Shown: positions 18,285-27,970 of the stretch, in pieces
How positions within the stretch are numbered: the first letter of the stretch is position 1
Layout: every line of letters begins with the position of its first letter
NCBI GenBank assembly: GCA_949752745.1
Contig: OX457025.1
Location: 52,101,098-52,165,097 of the forward strand
From: Protula sp. h YS-2021
Taxonomy: Eukaryota; Annelida; Polychaeta; Sabellida; Serpulidae
Length of the DNA stretch: 64,000 nt
Reading direction: 5' to 3'
The notes under the pieces: model-generated
The model's input: the letters and a program-made list of their open reading frames with translations, nothing else
Database searches by the model: none
Told to the model about the DNA's origin: nothing
Made by a program: the position numbers and the translations under genes

Positions 18285-18565
18285 AAGCTTATACACACGA
18301 TCCGTCTGCATATCGCAACCATTTTCTTCGTCAAGTGGGCGGGGAATTACCAGGATTCAAAGGAGCGCGAATCCAATATGGCGATGGTATTGGTTCAATA
18401 CTGGGATCATTGGCTCGCAAAGCTATTCCACTACTTAAGGCTGGGGCTAAGATCGTTGCGCCACATCTTAAGAAAGCTGCAAAGAATGTCGCGAAAGATG
18501 TGACGGGCCGAGTAGCAGAACGTGTGTTTGGTGAACGTGTGTTTGGAGAACAAAAGCGTGTGTAA
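18281..18565 (+). CDS. pX-like basic virion protein, C-terminal tail probably truncated
   Basis: This is 94 residues. A short N-terminus (YRNHFLRQVGGELPGFKGAR) leads to a Gly-rich GDGIGSILGSLARKAIPLLK and a basic amphipathic segment, as in adenovirus pX/mu-related proteins found beside Polinton capsid genes. The TAA at 18563 comes early: the same frame continues for about 25 strongly basic codons to a TGA at about 18634, and Pol-4 has comparable basic sequence in a shifted frame. The full-length ancestor therefore probably had a longer Arg/Lys tail. It duplicates GERVFGE near its end. Confidence 0.75.
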   Translation: MKAYTHDPSAYRNHFLRQVGGELPGFKGARIQYGDGIGSILGSLARKAIPLLKAGAKIVAPHLKKAAKNVAKDVTGRVAERVFGERVFGEQKRV

Positions 18566-18641
18566 CCGACGAAACGTGCCAGAAGACGAAAAACAGCCAG
18601 ACGGATAACATCAAAATATCGCAAAGATATCTTTTGAAATC

Positions 18642-20011
18642 ATGTCTCTCATTCATAATCATTCGTGTGAATGTATTCTTTCTCCATTGGAATGGTTTCA
18701 CGTACCACCGACGCAAACTGCTGTAGAGAAAAGTTATAATGTTGACTATCAACCACTTACAAGCATTAGAGAAGGCGCTCCAATAGAATTCTACATTCCT
18801 GCGAGTACAGAAGAATATCTGGATTTAAAGAAAAACTCCATATTGTATGTCGCATTCTAAAGGCTGATGGAACAGAGTGTGGCGCAGATGATAATGTCTC
18901 TTGCATCAATGATGTGTTTAATGGGTTATGGTCTAATATTGAATTGTTTCTGAATGATCGTTTGGTTTCGCATAGCAACAATACTCATGGTTATACCAGC
19001 ATTATCTCTCATCTCATCCATGACTCGGAAGAAAGTCTGCATTCTGAGCGCTCTATGCGTCTCATGTACAAGGATACTGCTGGGTCAATGAATAGTCATG
19101 AGGTGAAAAGACCTAATCATGAACAATATGTATCCGGGTTTCATGTCAATGCTGACGGCGGTGACTTGGCTGAGCAAGGAAACAATGGCTTACATCATCG
19201 TTATTTGCATACTCGTCTTAGCCGTGATGTTATGCTCGCAGGTGGTTTAAGGATAGATTTGTTTGAGCAGGATCGTTATCTTCCGAATGGCATCAGTTTG
19301 AAATTGCGTTTCCATAGACAAAAAGATGACTATGTATTGATGGCTGCAGATAATACCTATAAGGTAGAAGTGAAAGAGGCATTTTTAACCATTCGCAAAG
19401 TGAGGGTGAGTCCAGGTATTCAGTTAGGACATACAGATGCATTGATGAAAAGTCCGGCCAAGATCATCATCACTAGAAAAGAATGTAAAGTCTTAGCTAT
19501 TCCAGCAGGATTTCAGTCTTTTGTGAAAGATAACATCTTTTTGGGTCAATTACCAAATCGTATTGTCATTGGTCTGGTTCATAATGAAGCTTTTGGTGGA
19601 TCAGTATTGAGGAATCCATATGATTTCAAACATTTTGATCTGGACTATATGCAACTGTACACGGATGGTGAACCAGTTCTATCCAAACCTCTCAAGCTTG
19701 ACATTACACAGAACAAATACCTGAACGCTTTTGAAACGCTTTACAAATCGTTTGATCGATTGAATGGTGAGAAAAGTTCCATTATAAAACGGGAAGATTG
19801 GCCTAGAGGTTATGCTTTATTTTCGTTTGACTTAACACCGGATTATGATGGCGATGATCATTTCCCCCTGATCAAGCATGGGAATTTGCGGCTAGAAATG
19901 AACTTTGCTACGGCTTTGCGACCTACCATCAATGTCATTGTCTATGCTGAATTTGACAACATTATTGAGATCAGTGCAAATCGCAGCATCCAATTCGACT
20001 ACCAGTCATGA
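18642..20011 (+). pseudogene. Polinton major capsid protein (double jelly-roll), frameshifted
   Basis: Major capsid protein of about 455 codons, expected to form the pseudo-hexameric shell. It starts at ATG 18642 (MSLIHNHSCEC). A 4-nt deletion near 18832, relative to Pol-4, shifts the frame and gives a stop at 18858. The rest (from about 18836) is open to 20011 and well conserved, for example SIISHLIHDSEESLHSERS, RLSRDVMLAGGLRIDLF and FSFDLTPDYDGDDH. It shares an ATGA overlap with the protease. A single indel in an otherwise open gene points to recent inactivation or a sequencing error. Confidence 0.9.
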
Positions 20012-20445
20012 ACACGAAGCAGATTGATGCCATATTGAGTCATGATGTCATGACCAAAGACTTGTTTCAAGGCGTGTTTGCCATGGATCAGTTACCGTCT
20101 TTACAACGCGGTGCCTATGTCATCAACACAGACGATCAAGATGAACCAGGAGAACATTGGGTGGCAGTGTATTATGATAAAGACCCTGTGGAATATTTTG
20201 ACTCTTATGGACTATTCCCTCTCGATGATCGTTTAGATATGTTTTTAAGAAATGACTATATGTATAATTCTATCTCATTACAAACGCCAATATCATCGTC
20301 ATGTGGTTTTTATTGTGTGTATTATATATGGCATAGAGCTCGAGGTCAGAGTATGTTTGATATTGTGAATATATTAAAAAGAAAGGATGGTGATTTTATT
20401 GTAAAGGATTTTGTATATAGACATTATAAACCACTGTTTTATTAA
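20008..20445 (+). CDS. Adenain-like cysteine protease (Polinton PRO), intact
   Basis: This 145-residue maturation protease is expected to cleave virion proteins during assembly. Catalytic residues fit the adenain/Ulp1 fold: His in GEHWVAVYY (about residue 50), Asp or Asn in EYFDSYG (about 64) and Cys in SSSCGFYCVYY (about 97). Length is typical of Polinton proteases. The start shares ATGA with the capsid stop. It is the last gene of the rightward block, with AATAAA at 20523. Confidence 0.92.
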   Translation: MNTKQIDAILSHDVMTKDLFQGVFAMDQLPSLQRGAYVINTDDQDEPGEHWVAVYYDKDPVEYFDSYGLFPLDDRLDMFLRNDYMYNSISLQTPISSSCGFYCVYYIWHRARGQSMFDIVNILKRKDGDFIVKDFVYRHYKPLFY

Positions 20446-20814
20446 TGTTGTTGTTGTTATATTAGTTAAGTTGTTGTTGTTATATTAGTTAAGTTGTTGT
20501 TATATTAGTTAAGTTGTTGTTAAATAAAACAAACCAAGTTTTCAAACTGTCTTGTTTATTGTGTTGTACATACCTTTATTTACAAATTCTTAACTACAAA
20601 CACTATTTACAAAGTTTACAAACACTGTTCACAAAGTTTACAAAGTTTACAAACACTATTTACAAATTCTTAACTACAAATTCTATTTACACTATTTACA
20701 AATTCTTAACTACAAAGTCTATTTACACTATTTACAAACTTTTATTTACACTATTTACACTATTTACAAAATTCTTTACTACAAACTCTTAACTACAAAG
20801 TCTATTTACACTAT
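20446..20814. repeat. Convergent 3' region with TTAGTTAAGTTG and TTTACAAA repeats
   Basis: Three to four copies of GTTGTTATATTAGTTAAG (20446-20520) are followed by AATAAA at 20523-20528 for the rightward block and TTTATT near 20575 (AATAAA for the leftward genes). Then comes an A/T-rich array of AAGTTTACAAACACTATTTACAAATTCTTAAC-type units to 20814. No gene is seen. Confidence 0.7.
20523..20528 (+). terminator. Polyadenylation signal AATAAA of the rightward block
   Basis: AATAAA 78 nt after the protease stop. Pol-4 has one at 57797-57802, 67 nt after its protease stop. Confidence 0.5.
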
Positions 20815-21180
20815 TTACAAACTTTTTATTTTCAATACATTCATCAATGCATGCCATTCATTAGAATCTAAATTGATATAGGTATCATAGACATTACATC
20901 CGTGTTTGTAAATGCTATGAAAGCTCACATAACGCACATCACCAAACTTTATCACTTTCACAGTTACATGTTCAGACAGTTTCAGTTCATATCCTTCTTC
21001 ATTTATGTCTATCACGCGCATAGGTTGTGGCAGCTCAATGGATTTGGTACCCCGCTTGAGATGTATTCCATACTCTTTGAATTCAAGCGTTAGGTTCTTT
21101 CCAATCCAATGCTTGCAACAGCGCGTTCCATTCCACTGTGTTGAGGGTGATGTAGTCGTAGCATTCTGTAAGCTCGTCAT
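20815..21180 (-). CDS. PC4-like small protein (121 residues)
   Basis: Starts at ATG 21180 (MTSLQNATTTSPS); the frame extends upstream only through a TTG. The C-terminal half has a strand pattern then YINLDSNEWHALMNVL, matching the GEWETLLQEM and VEWNALLQAL ends of neighbouring genes and the PEWKMLKK of the clear PC4 protein at 21830. Probably a nucleic-acid-binding paralogue (inference). Its first 98 nt overlap the upstream gene in another frame, an arrangement also found in Pol-4. Confidence 0.65.
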   Translation of the reverse strand: MTSLQNATTTSPSTQWNGTRCCKHWIGKNLTLEFKEYGIHLKRGTKSIELPQPMRVIDINEEGYELKLSEHVTVKVIKFGDVRYVSFHSIYKHGCNVYDTYINLDSNEWHALMNVLKIKSL

Positions 21181-21436
21181 ATTGGCGAAATTGTACAAAC
21201 ACGTCTAGACCGTTCTCAGTCACACGCACTTCTAATTCATTTGAGACTGCTAGGAGAAAGCCGGGTATTCTCAACTTGTCTAGATGATCCTTCAACACGG
21301 ATTGGTCATCAAGCGATAGGACGAGATACTGTCCAAAATGTCGTAGCACAATATCATCACATAAGTTTCTCATGTATGAGAATCCATATGTCATGGGTTC
21401 ATAATCCAACACATAGTCGTCTTCCATCTCGTCCAT
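21083..21436 (-). CDS. PC4-like small protein (117 residues)
   Basis: ATG 21436 (MDEMEDDYVLDYEPM), with a TATA-like AGTATAAAAT at 21440-21450 just upstream. Two halves are seen: FGQYLVLSLDDQSVLKDHL, then LEVRVTENGLDVFVQF and ITLNTVEWNALLQALDW. They match the tandem half-domain pattern of the other PC4-like genes. Pol-3 keeps a recognisable copy (44450-44755). In Pol-4 the start codon is lost and a TAG interrupts it. Confidence 0.65.
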   Translation of the reverse strand: MDEMEDDYVLDYEPMTYGFSYMRNLCDDIVLRHFGQYLVLSLDDQSVLKDHLDKLRIPGFLLAVSNELEVRVTENGLDVFVQFRQYDELTECYDYITLNTVEWNALLQALDWKEPNA

Positions 21437-21441
21437 GTATT

Positions 21442-21816
21442 TTATACTCGGATGATGTCGAACAGCGGATGTTGTATCGCTTCTAGGAATCGTAAGACTG
21501 CGCGCCAGTTCTTGATATCAAAGAAGATCAACTGTGCATAGGGTGTATCTGGCACAACTCCCTTATAATCCTTTGGATAATCCTGTAAAAGATTTCTACA
21601 GAATGTCACACGTATCTTAGAATCATATTCAGCCACCGTCACTTCCAGTTTATTTGCAAGTCTGCGTTCAAACCCAGGTTCAAGCGGTATGTTTTTAAAG
21701 TCTTTCCACACTTCAGGTTTAAACCGATAAGCAGAACTTCTCCGAGAACCCATCATCACTTCATTCCTCTCATTAACTTTAAGGTAAACACCATCGTCCA
21801 ACATGAGTGCATTCAT
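21442..21816 (-). CDS. PC4-like small protein (124 residues)
   Basis: ATG 21816 (MNALMLDDGVYLKVNERNE). The first half ends in AYRFKPEVWKDFKNI, and the second has KLEVTVAEYDSKIRVTF and IFFDIKNWRAVLRFLE, the same strand-helix ending as the other members of this cluster. It is conserved and intact in Pol-4 (58560-58934). A PC4-like ssDNA-binding role is inferred by comparison with 21830. Confidence 0.65.
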   Translation of the reverse strand: MNALMLDDGVYLKVNERNEVMMGSRRSSAYRFKPEVWKDFKNIPLEPGFERRLANKLEVTVAEYDSKIRVTFCRNLLQDYPKDYKGVVPDTPYAQLIFFDIKNWRAVLRFLEAIQHPLFDIIRV

Positions 21817-21829
21817 GATTGTTACCTTG

Positions 21830-22192
21830 TTATGACTTGTCGTCTTGTCTGCGAAGCCTTTTATCCACTTCTTTCACCTGCTTCTTCAGCATTTTCCATT
21901 CAGGTATTGTCAGCAAAATTCCCTTTTTTGTTGGACGGTTTTTTCCAGTCCCCTCATCTCTGAGGTATTTGCGAATGTTTATCACACCTTCATTACTTTG
22001 TTTCATAATCTTGATATACTTTCCATTGCCTAGAGAAAGCATTCCATCCCACGACTGTGGTGTTGGTGCCGTCGCCGTCGCCGTCTCCACTTTTAATTTC
22101 TTGATGGTAGTGTCAGGATGTTTCACATTCATGTCTTTCACTGTATCAGCAAGAGTATCCATATCCGTTGTTGCAGATCTTTTCCGATTCAT
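21830..22192 (-). CDS. Transcriptional coactivator PC4/p15-like protein
   Basis: This is 120 residues from ATG 22192 (MNRKRSATTDMDTLADTV). After a basic N-terminus and a T/A/P linker, residues 48-110 match the PC4 C-terminal domain: LGNGKYIKIMKQSNEGVINI, RKYL, KNRPTKKGILLTIPEWKML. PC4 proteins bind single-stranded DNA as dimers and act in transcription and replication. This is the clearest PC4 member and the anchor for calling its neighbours PC4-like. TATATAAGG lies near 22247-22255, within the polymerase 3' end. Confidence 0.85.
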   Translation of the reverse strand: MNRKRSATTDMDTLADTVKDMNVKHPDTTIKKLKVETATATAPTPQSWDGMLSLGNGKYIKIMKQSNEGVINIRKYLRDEGTGKNRPTKKGILLTIPEWKMLKKQVKEVDKRLRRQDDKS

Positions 22193-22247
22193 GTTGACGC
22201 TTCAGTGTTCACACCTCAACTGACTCTCAAGTTGAAGTGTCTCCCCC

Positions 22248-25200
22248 TTATATACTGTAATGCCCATGCGCCAAAGTGGAATAGCCATCACTCATCACAT
22301 ATCGCTTGTCATCAAAGGGGGAGAGAGCCACTTTCCTCAACTTCTCCGAGAAGATCTGGTGGTCATGACTTCGAATGATGTGTCCTGTGGTCATCGTTTG
22401 CGTTTGGTTGAACAAACTGTCTCTATACTGCTGATGTTTCATCCGTCTTTGACACGCGCGAGTAATGCCTTTAGCCGTACGTTTTTCTTTCCCACCATAT
22501 ATCATACTATACATTTTCGGCCGAAGTCCAACAAACTCTTCTATGGGAATGCCCGCCGTCTCATCTTTCATTTTCCCAAGCACTTTCTTGTTCACGTTGG
22601 AATGCAGGAAATGATCTGGGGGATAGTCACTTGTGTCGAACAAGTCGGCATCTTCCTGCATGTCTTATATCGTCCGTTTCTATGTCATAACATAGACTGT
22701 CGGTGTCGCTGAATAACAGCTTGGCGTCGGGATACTTGGTCATGATGTAGTTGTAATGAAAGTGGAACATGAGCACCTTGCTGAGGTCGAGAATGGTGAA
22801 ACCAACTTGAATGGGTTTATCCAGAAGCAGATCCACTTTGCGCAAATGTACCGCAGTCAAATCTTCGTTGAAAATTCTAAATTTGTGGAAGGAAGGTTTG
22901 GCCACAAGTTTCTTGAACCGCTTTTCCTGGTGAACAAGTTCCACATTCATGCGCTTTCTCACATTTTCCATGGTTTTGCCAAACACAGAGTTGTTCATCA
23001 ATTTGAAGAAGTCTTTCTCAAACGGGTTCTTAGCCAACTTTCTCTTTTCCGTGTTTAAGGAGATGTATTTCGCCAACCATTTGCTCTGTGCAAACATGAT
23101 GGCACGATGCACCTTCGTGACTTTCAATCCCAGTGAGACATATTGCTGTAAATTTCTATAATAAAGTACATATTTCTTCTTGTCGCATAAGTTGGGAATG
23201 AGCTTTTCACTAGGTTTGCCTTTCATGTTTAGATCTTTCCGTAGCTTCTGACTATGTTTTGACAATTCTCCCACTTTCACACATTTCCGTTCTGGAGCCA
23301 CTGGATAGTGATTATGATGATCATGGATTGAATATGGGTATTCCAAATCCACTTCTAAAATGTAGCCAATCTCATCATCTTCATCCACATCCATAAAGTC
23401 AATGGATTCTGGCTCGCTCACCCACATAAATCCACTTTCCGGCATGCTTTGCGACATAGCCCAGCCATATAAGTTGTTTGCATCCAGGTACGTCAAGTAG
23501 TTGGTCGGTTTCAAGGGATTGTAATCTGCTACGTAGGGGTTATTTGCTTTCGCATACTTGTGTGTGATGACAGATATTCCTCCACGTAGACCTTGTTCAA
23601 CCATTTGGTACATGTCAATGTCGTTGATCAATTCCAATTTCACCTTTGTCGCTTTCAACATGGCATCCCAGGACAGTCCTGGCGCTGTATAGTTGTGTTT
23701 CAGCAAACTTGGATGGCTCATCCACGTAATCATAAGGGTATACTCCCTTTCTCAACAGTAAATCTTGTTGGTCGCTATCGTGAATGTGTGACGTCATGTG
23801 ATAAAAATTGTCTTTCCCTTCTGCTGCCAGGTTGGATACCAGCTTCTGTAGAGAAGTACTCATGAACTGATAACTGTCTGTAAATTTCAGATTGCTCATG
23901 GTGAATGCAATATATTTCTCAACGGTGTTGGGAATGACTGTAATCCTTTCGTTTTTGAACTTTCCAATTTCTTCCATGATCAAATGGCTGTCATAGCCTC
24001 GTAAATTGTGGAAAAACACAGGAATGATGAAAGAATCTTCAACATCCTGCTTATCCTTTCGAAGTCGAAATTGTAAATTGCATTGACTATGTGCAGCTCC
24101 GCGGTATTTGCCATTGATATGGTCATGATCTCTCACACGATCTGCTCCTAGAGGCTCATGACAAATGTAGCAATCTGTGGCGTTCTTATAATGCTCTTCA
24201 TCTTCATGAGTCATGACCATTTTCTTTTTCTGTTGTAAACCATGCACAATACGATCACGCTCATTCACCATATGGTCTAAAAAGACTTTCACAGCATTAT
24301 CTCCTCGATACACGACTGGTGCACGTGTATCATACTGGCTCACAACCACATAGGCGAAGCTGTTTGGACGATGATGCTGATACTTGTCTCCTTCATGCTT
24401 TTTCGTGAAACATTCAAAGTCTGCATAAATGACAAAGGGCGCTCGCTGTTGTTTGGCTACATTCTTGAACTTGATGAAGGGTTCCTTGGGGAATGATAAA
24501 CGTTGTGCGCCATGCTTGCCACACACTTCACGATGCTCATCTAAAAGCTCTTGTCGTATAAACCCGTGAAGACAGTTGAAACAATAAAATGCTGCAGTCT
24601 TACGCTTTGATCGATAAGCCATTAGTCTGCTGAAATTCTTGATGAGGCAGTAATGCCTTGTCTTGTCATTGCTAATCAAAAGCAAGTTGATTTCTCTGGC
24701 GCTGTTGGCGCTGGTGTTTCGACTCAGTTGTATGGGAACAACTACATCATGTTCATATCCAAACACGTTAATGGACACATCATTCTCCTTTTCAAACTTT
24801 GGAATGTCTGTAATCGGTGTGGGAAATGTCATGCCTTCTACCTTCAATTCGTTCTCAAATAGCTTGTATTGATGCACACGCTGTGGGTTGTTTGTTGAAG
24901 GGTGAAGGTGAGCCAATACAGACCATAAGAAACATTTGTTGTCTTTATTCTGAATGTTTAACACACCTCCTGTATTCTTTACTTTCTTCGGTAGTGGGAT
25001 AAAACTGCTCGCTTCCAGTGGCGCTGACGTAGCTGTATGCACTTCAATGAATAATATGTTATCCAACACCCAACCAGAACCTTGTCGCTCATGTTCATCA
25101 AGCCTGGTAAACAATTCTTTATAGGCTTCTGGCAAGTCCTTCTCAATATCTGCTGGATTGTATGCTGCATACGTTGGACTACTGATGAAGGCATTATCCA

Positions 25201-25708
25201 CCTGTTCTACCATTACGCCTTCAACATTTGGTGTCATTTTCTTGAAGCGTGCATGTACCACAATGTACCATTTCATGCCACGGTTTAACGTTTCGAACAA
25301 ATGTCTCTTGATTCTATTCTCTTGTTGTCGCATTTCGAGTAGCAAATCCGATCCATCTTCAGGCTCAAACCGTCTTTCCTGTGCGTTTTCACCAAGACTC
25401 ACTCTTCTGCCTCTGCCTACTTGTCCTGTCTCTTTCTTTCTTTGTTCTTCATGAGACACATTTTCCATCTCAGCACATGCATGCGTCTCAAATGCATCCA
25501 AAGATGGAAATATTTGAATACATTCACCGCAGAGGACTGGATCAGGTCTTTCAACATCATCTTGTAAGGTCTTTCGTCTCTTGACTTCAATCTGCTCAAC
25601 AAGCTCTTCACGAGCACGTTTCAACCTAGCTGGTTTACATCTATGTGTCACGAACACTTCCAGAGATGGAAATGTCACATCACAATCATGACAGTAGACT
25701 GTTGCCAT
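22248..25708 (-). pseudogene. Protein-primed family-B DNA polymerase (pPolB) with zinc-finger and HNH segments, broken
   Basis: Starts at ATG 25708 (MATVYCHDCDVTFPS), chosen because the TATA box at 25769-25775 puts the ATG at 25762 upstream of transcription. Order: two C2H2-type fingers (about residues 5-90), a conserved N-terminal region with NKCFLWSVLAHLHP, ExoI YADFECF (about 427), an endonuclease-VII-like HNH (CYICHEP, VRDHDHINGKYRGAAH; about 512-548), ExoII HNLRGYDSHLI (about 566), motif A DANNLYG, motif B NNSVFGKT and motif C SDTDSLCY. Lesion 1 is a loss of about 220 bp at about 23694, which removes the ExoIII region and shifts frame. Lesion 2 is about 5 nt missing near 22660. Confidence 0.93.
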
Positions 25709-25768
25709 CGTTGTTGTTTCTTCAACTGCTAGAACTGAAATGAAGTAAAATATACGTTTCACTCTTCC

Positions 25769-25775
25769 TTTTATA
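25769..25775 (-). promoter_or_regulatory. TATA box of the DNA polymerase gene
   Basis: TATAAAA in the context GTGGTATAAAAGGAAGAG on the minus strand, about 60 nt before the ATG at 25708. The Pol-4 polymerase has a matching TATAAAAGGG at about 62829-62837. Confidence 0.7.
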
Positions 25776-26264
25776 CCACTTCAATGGTGTGTTAACTCAG
25801 CAGAATGTATCACTAGTTGACTTGTTGACATGTTTCACTCATGCTTTTATGCTACTTCCATGTAATCAAAATATGGTGTGTAACTTGTTCAAAAATTGTT
25901 CAAAAATGCTGACTCAGCAGAATTTTACTTGTGTATATGAATATCTCACTTACAGTTGTACTGCTGCACTGCTACACAGCAGAGACATCTAGCGGTGAAG
26001 TTAAATGGTCTGCCAAATGGTATTCATCCGCGAAGAAGCACTATAATGGTGAAATTTTCAGTCAACTATAACGAAAGTTATAACGAAAGTTATCACAATT
26101 TTAAGTTAAAATGGCGGTAAAAATGCATACAGCCAGCTGCGCAAATAGCCTATGACTACTTTATAACAAAACTTTACATAAAACTGAATCAAATGGTGAA
26201 ATTTTCATATAAATCGACCAAGTATAACGAAAGGTATTGTTTTACAAAGTTTCAATTAAGCAAA

Positions 26265-26758
26265 TAACCAAAGTTTGTTTACAAAGTTTGTTTACAAATT
26301 TTGTTTATAAAGTTTGTTTACAAATTTTGTTTACAAAGTTTGTTTACAAAGTTTGTTTACAAAGTTTGTTTACAAATTTTGTTTATAAAGTTTGTTTACA
26401 AAGTTTGTTTACAAAGTTTGTTTACAAAGTTTGCTTACAAAGTTTGTTTACAAAGTTTCAATTATGTAAATAAGTCAAGTTTGTTTACAAAGTTTGCTTA
26501 CAAATTTTGTTTAGAAAGTTTGTTTACAAATTTTGTTTATAAAGTTTGTTTACAAATTTTGTTTACAAAGTTTGTTTACAAAGTTTGTTTACAAAGTTTG
26601 TTTACAAATTTTGTTTATAAAGTTTGTTTACAAAGTTTGTTTACAAATTTTATTATAAAGTTTGTTTACACAGTTTGTTTACAAAGTTTGTTTACAAAGT
26701 TTCAATTATGTAAATAACTAAAGTTTGTTTACAAAGTTTGTTTACAAAGTTCACTTTT
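26265..26758. repeat. AAGTTTGTTTACAAA minisatellite
   Basis: About 30 imperfect copies of a 15-bp unit (AAGTTTGTTTACAAA, with AATTTTGTTTATAAA variants), grouped in three blocks separated by TTTCAATTATGTAAATAA. It is right-end specific. The long frames with FVYKVCLQ repeats are artefacts of it. Similar TTTACAAA units occur at 20575-20815. Confidence 0.95.
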
Positions 26759-26952
26759 TATTTATCAAGTTTCAATAAACACTTACCGAAATAGTTGTCA
26801 CTGGATGCCATCCCTTGATCTGATGTGATCCAATTGCTGTCTGTAACTTTTGCTTCCTTGCTCCACTCACCGAAATGACTGTCACTGCTGGATGCTCATC
26901 CCTTATATACCCCCTCTGATGGAACTGAAGCTGACTTGACAGAATGTTGCTC

Positions 26953-27970
26953 ACCTAGGGGGGGGGGGGGTCGGTACATAGTATGTCCTGGGGGGGGGGG
27001 GTCGGTCGACCCAAAAAATGAAAAATGTTCAGAATCGTCTGAAACGGATAAATATGCAAAAATCACAATTTCGAGGGGGGGGGGGGGGGTCGGTCGACCC
27101 AAAAAAAAAAAAAGAAAAATGTTCAGAATCGTCTGAAACGGATAAATATGCAAAAATTACAATTTCGAGGGGGGGGGGGGGGCGGTCGACCCAAAAAATG
27201 AAAAATGTTCAGAATCGTCTGAAACGGATAAATATGCAAAAATTACAATTTCGAGGGGGGGGGGGGGGGGGTCGGTCGACCCAAAAAATGAAAAATGTTC
27301 AGAATCGTCTGAAACGGATAAATATGCAAAAATTACAATTTCGAGGGGGGGGGGGTCGGTCGACCCAAAAAATAAAAAATGTTCAGAATCGTCTGAAACG
27401 GATAAATATGCAAAAATCACAATTTCGTGAGGGGGGGGGGGGGGGTCGGTCGACCCAAAAAATGAAAAATGTTCAGAATCGTCTGAAACGGATAAATATG
27501 CAAAATTACAATTTCGAGGGGGGGGGGGGGGTCGGTCGACCCAAAAAATGAAAAATGTTCAGAATCGTCTGAAACGGATAAATATGCAAAAATTACAATT
27601 TCGAGGGGGGGGGGGGGTCGGTCGACCCAAAAAATGAAAAATGTTCAGAATCGTCTGAAACGGATAAATATGCAAAAATTACAATTTCGAGGGGGGGGGG
27701 GGGGGTCGGTCGACCCAAAAAATGAAAAATGTTCAGAATCGTCTGAAACGGATAAATATGCAAAAATTACAATTTCGAGGGGGGGGGGGGGGTCGGTCGA
27801 CCCAAAAAATGAAAAATGTTCAGAATCGTCTGAAACGGATAAATATGCAAAAATTACAATTTCGAGGGGGGGGGGGGTCGGTCGACCCAAAAAATGAAAA
27901 ATGTTCAGAATCGTCTGAAACGGATAAATATGCAAAAATTACAATTTCGAGGTGGGGGGGGGGGGGTCCT
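26953..27970. repeat. G-run tandem array, about 11 units of ~88 bp
   Basis: Each unit has a run of about 10-18 G, then TCGGTCGACCC, an A-run, TGTTCAGAATCGTCTGAAAC and GGATAAATATGCAAAAAT with AATTTCGA. The left end has about 3 units of the same repeat. The Pol-3 ends carry a diverged relative (CAATTCTGAGCATT and TTTAGCATATTTACACGTTTC), so the repeat is old in this lineage. The palindromes GGTCGACC and CGTTTCAGACG lie within each unit. Confidence 0.95.

Noticed and set aside
26237..26717. 138-codon frame of FVYKVCLQ repeats
   Set aside because: Translation of the 15-bp AAGTTTGTTTACAAA minisatellite.
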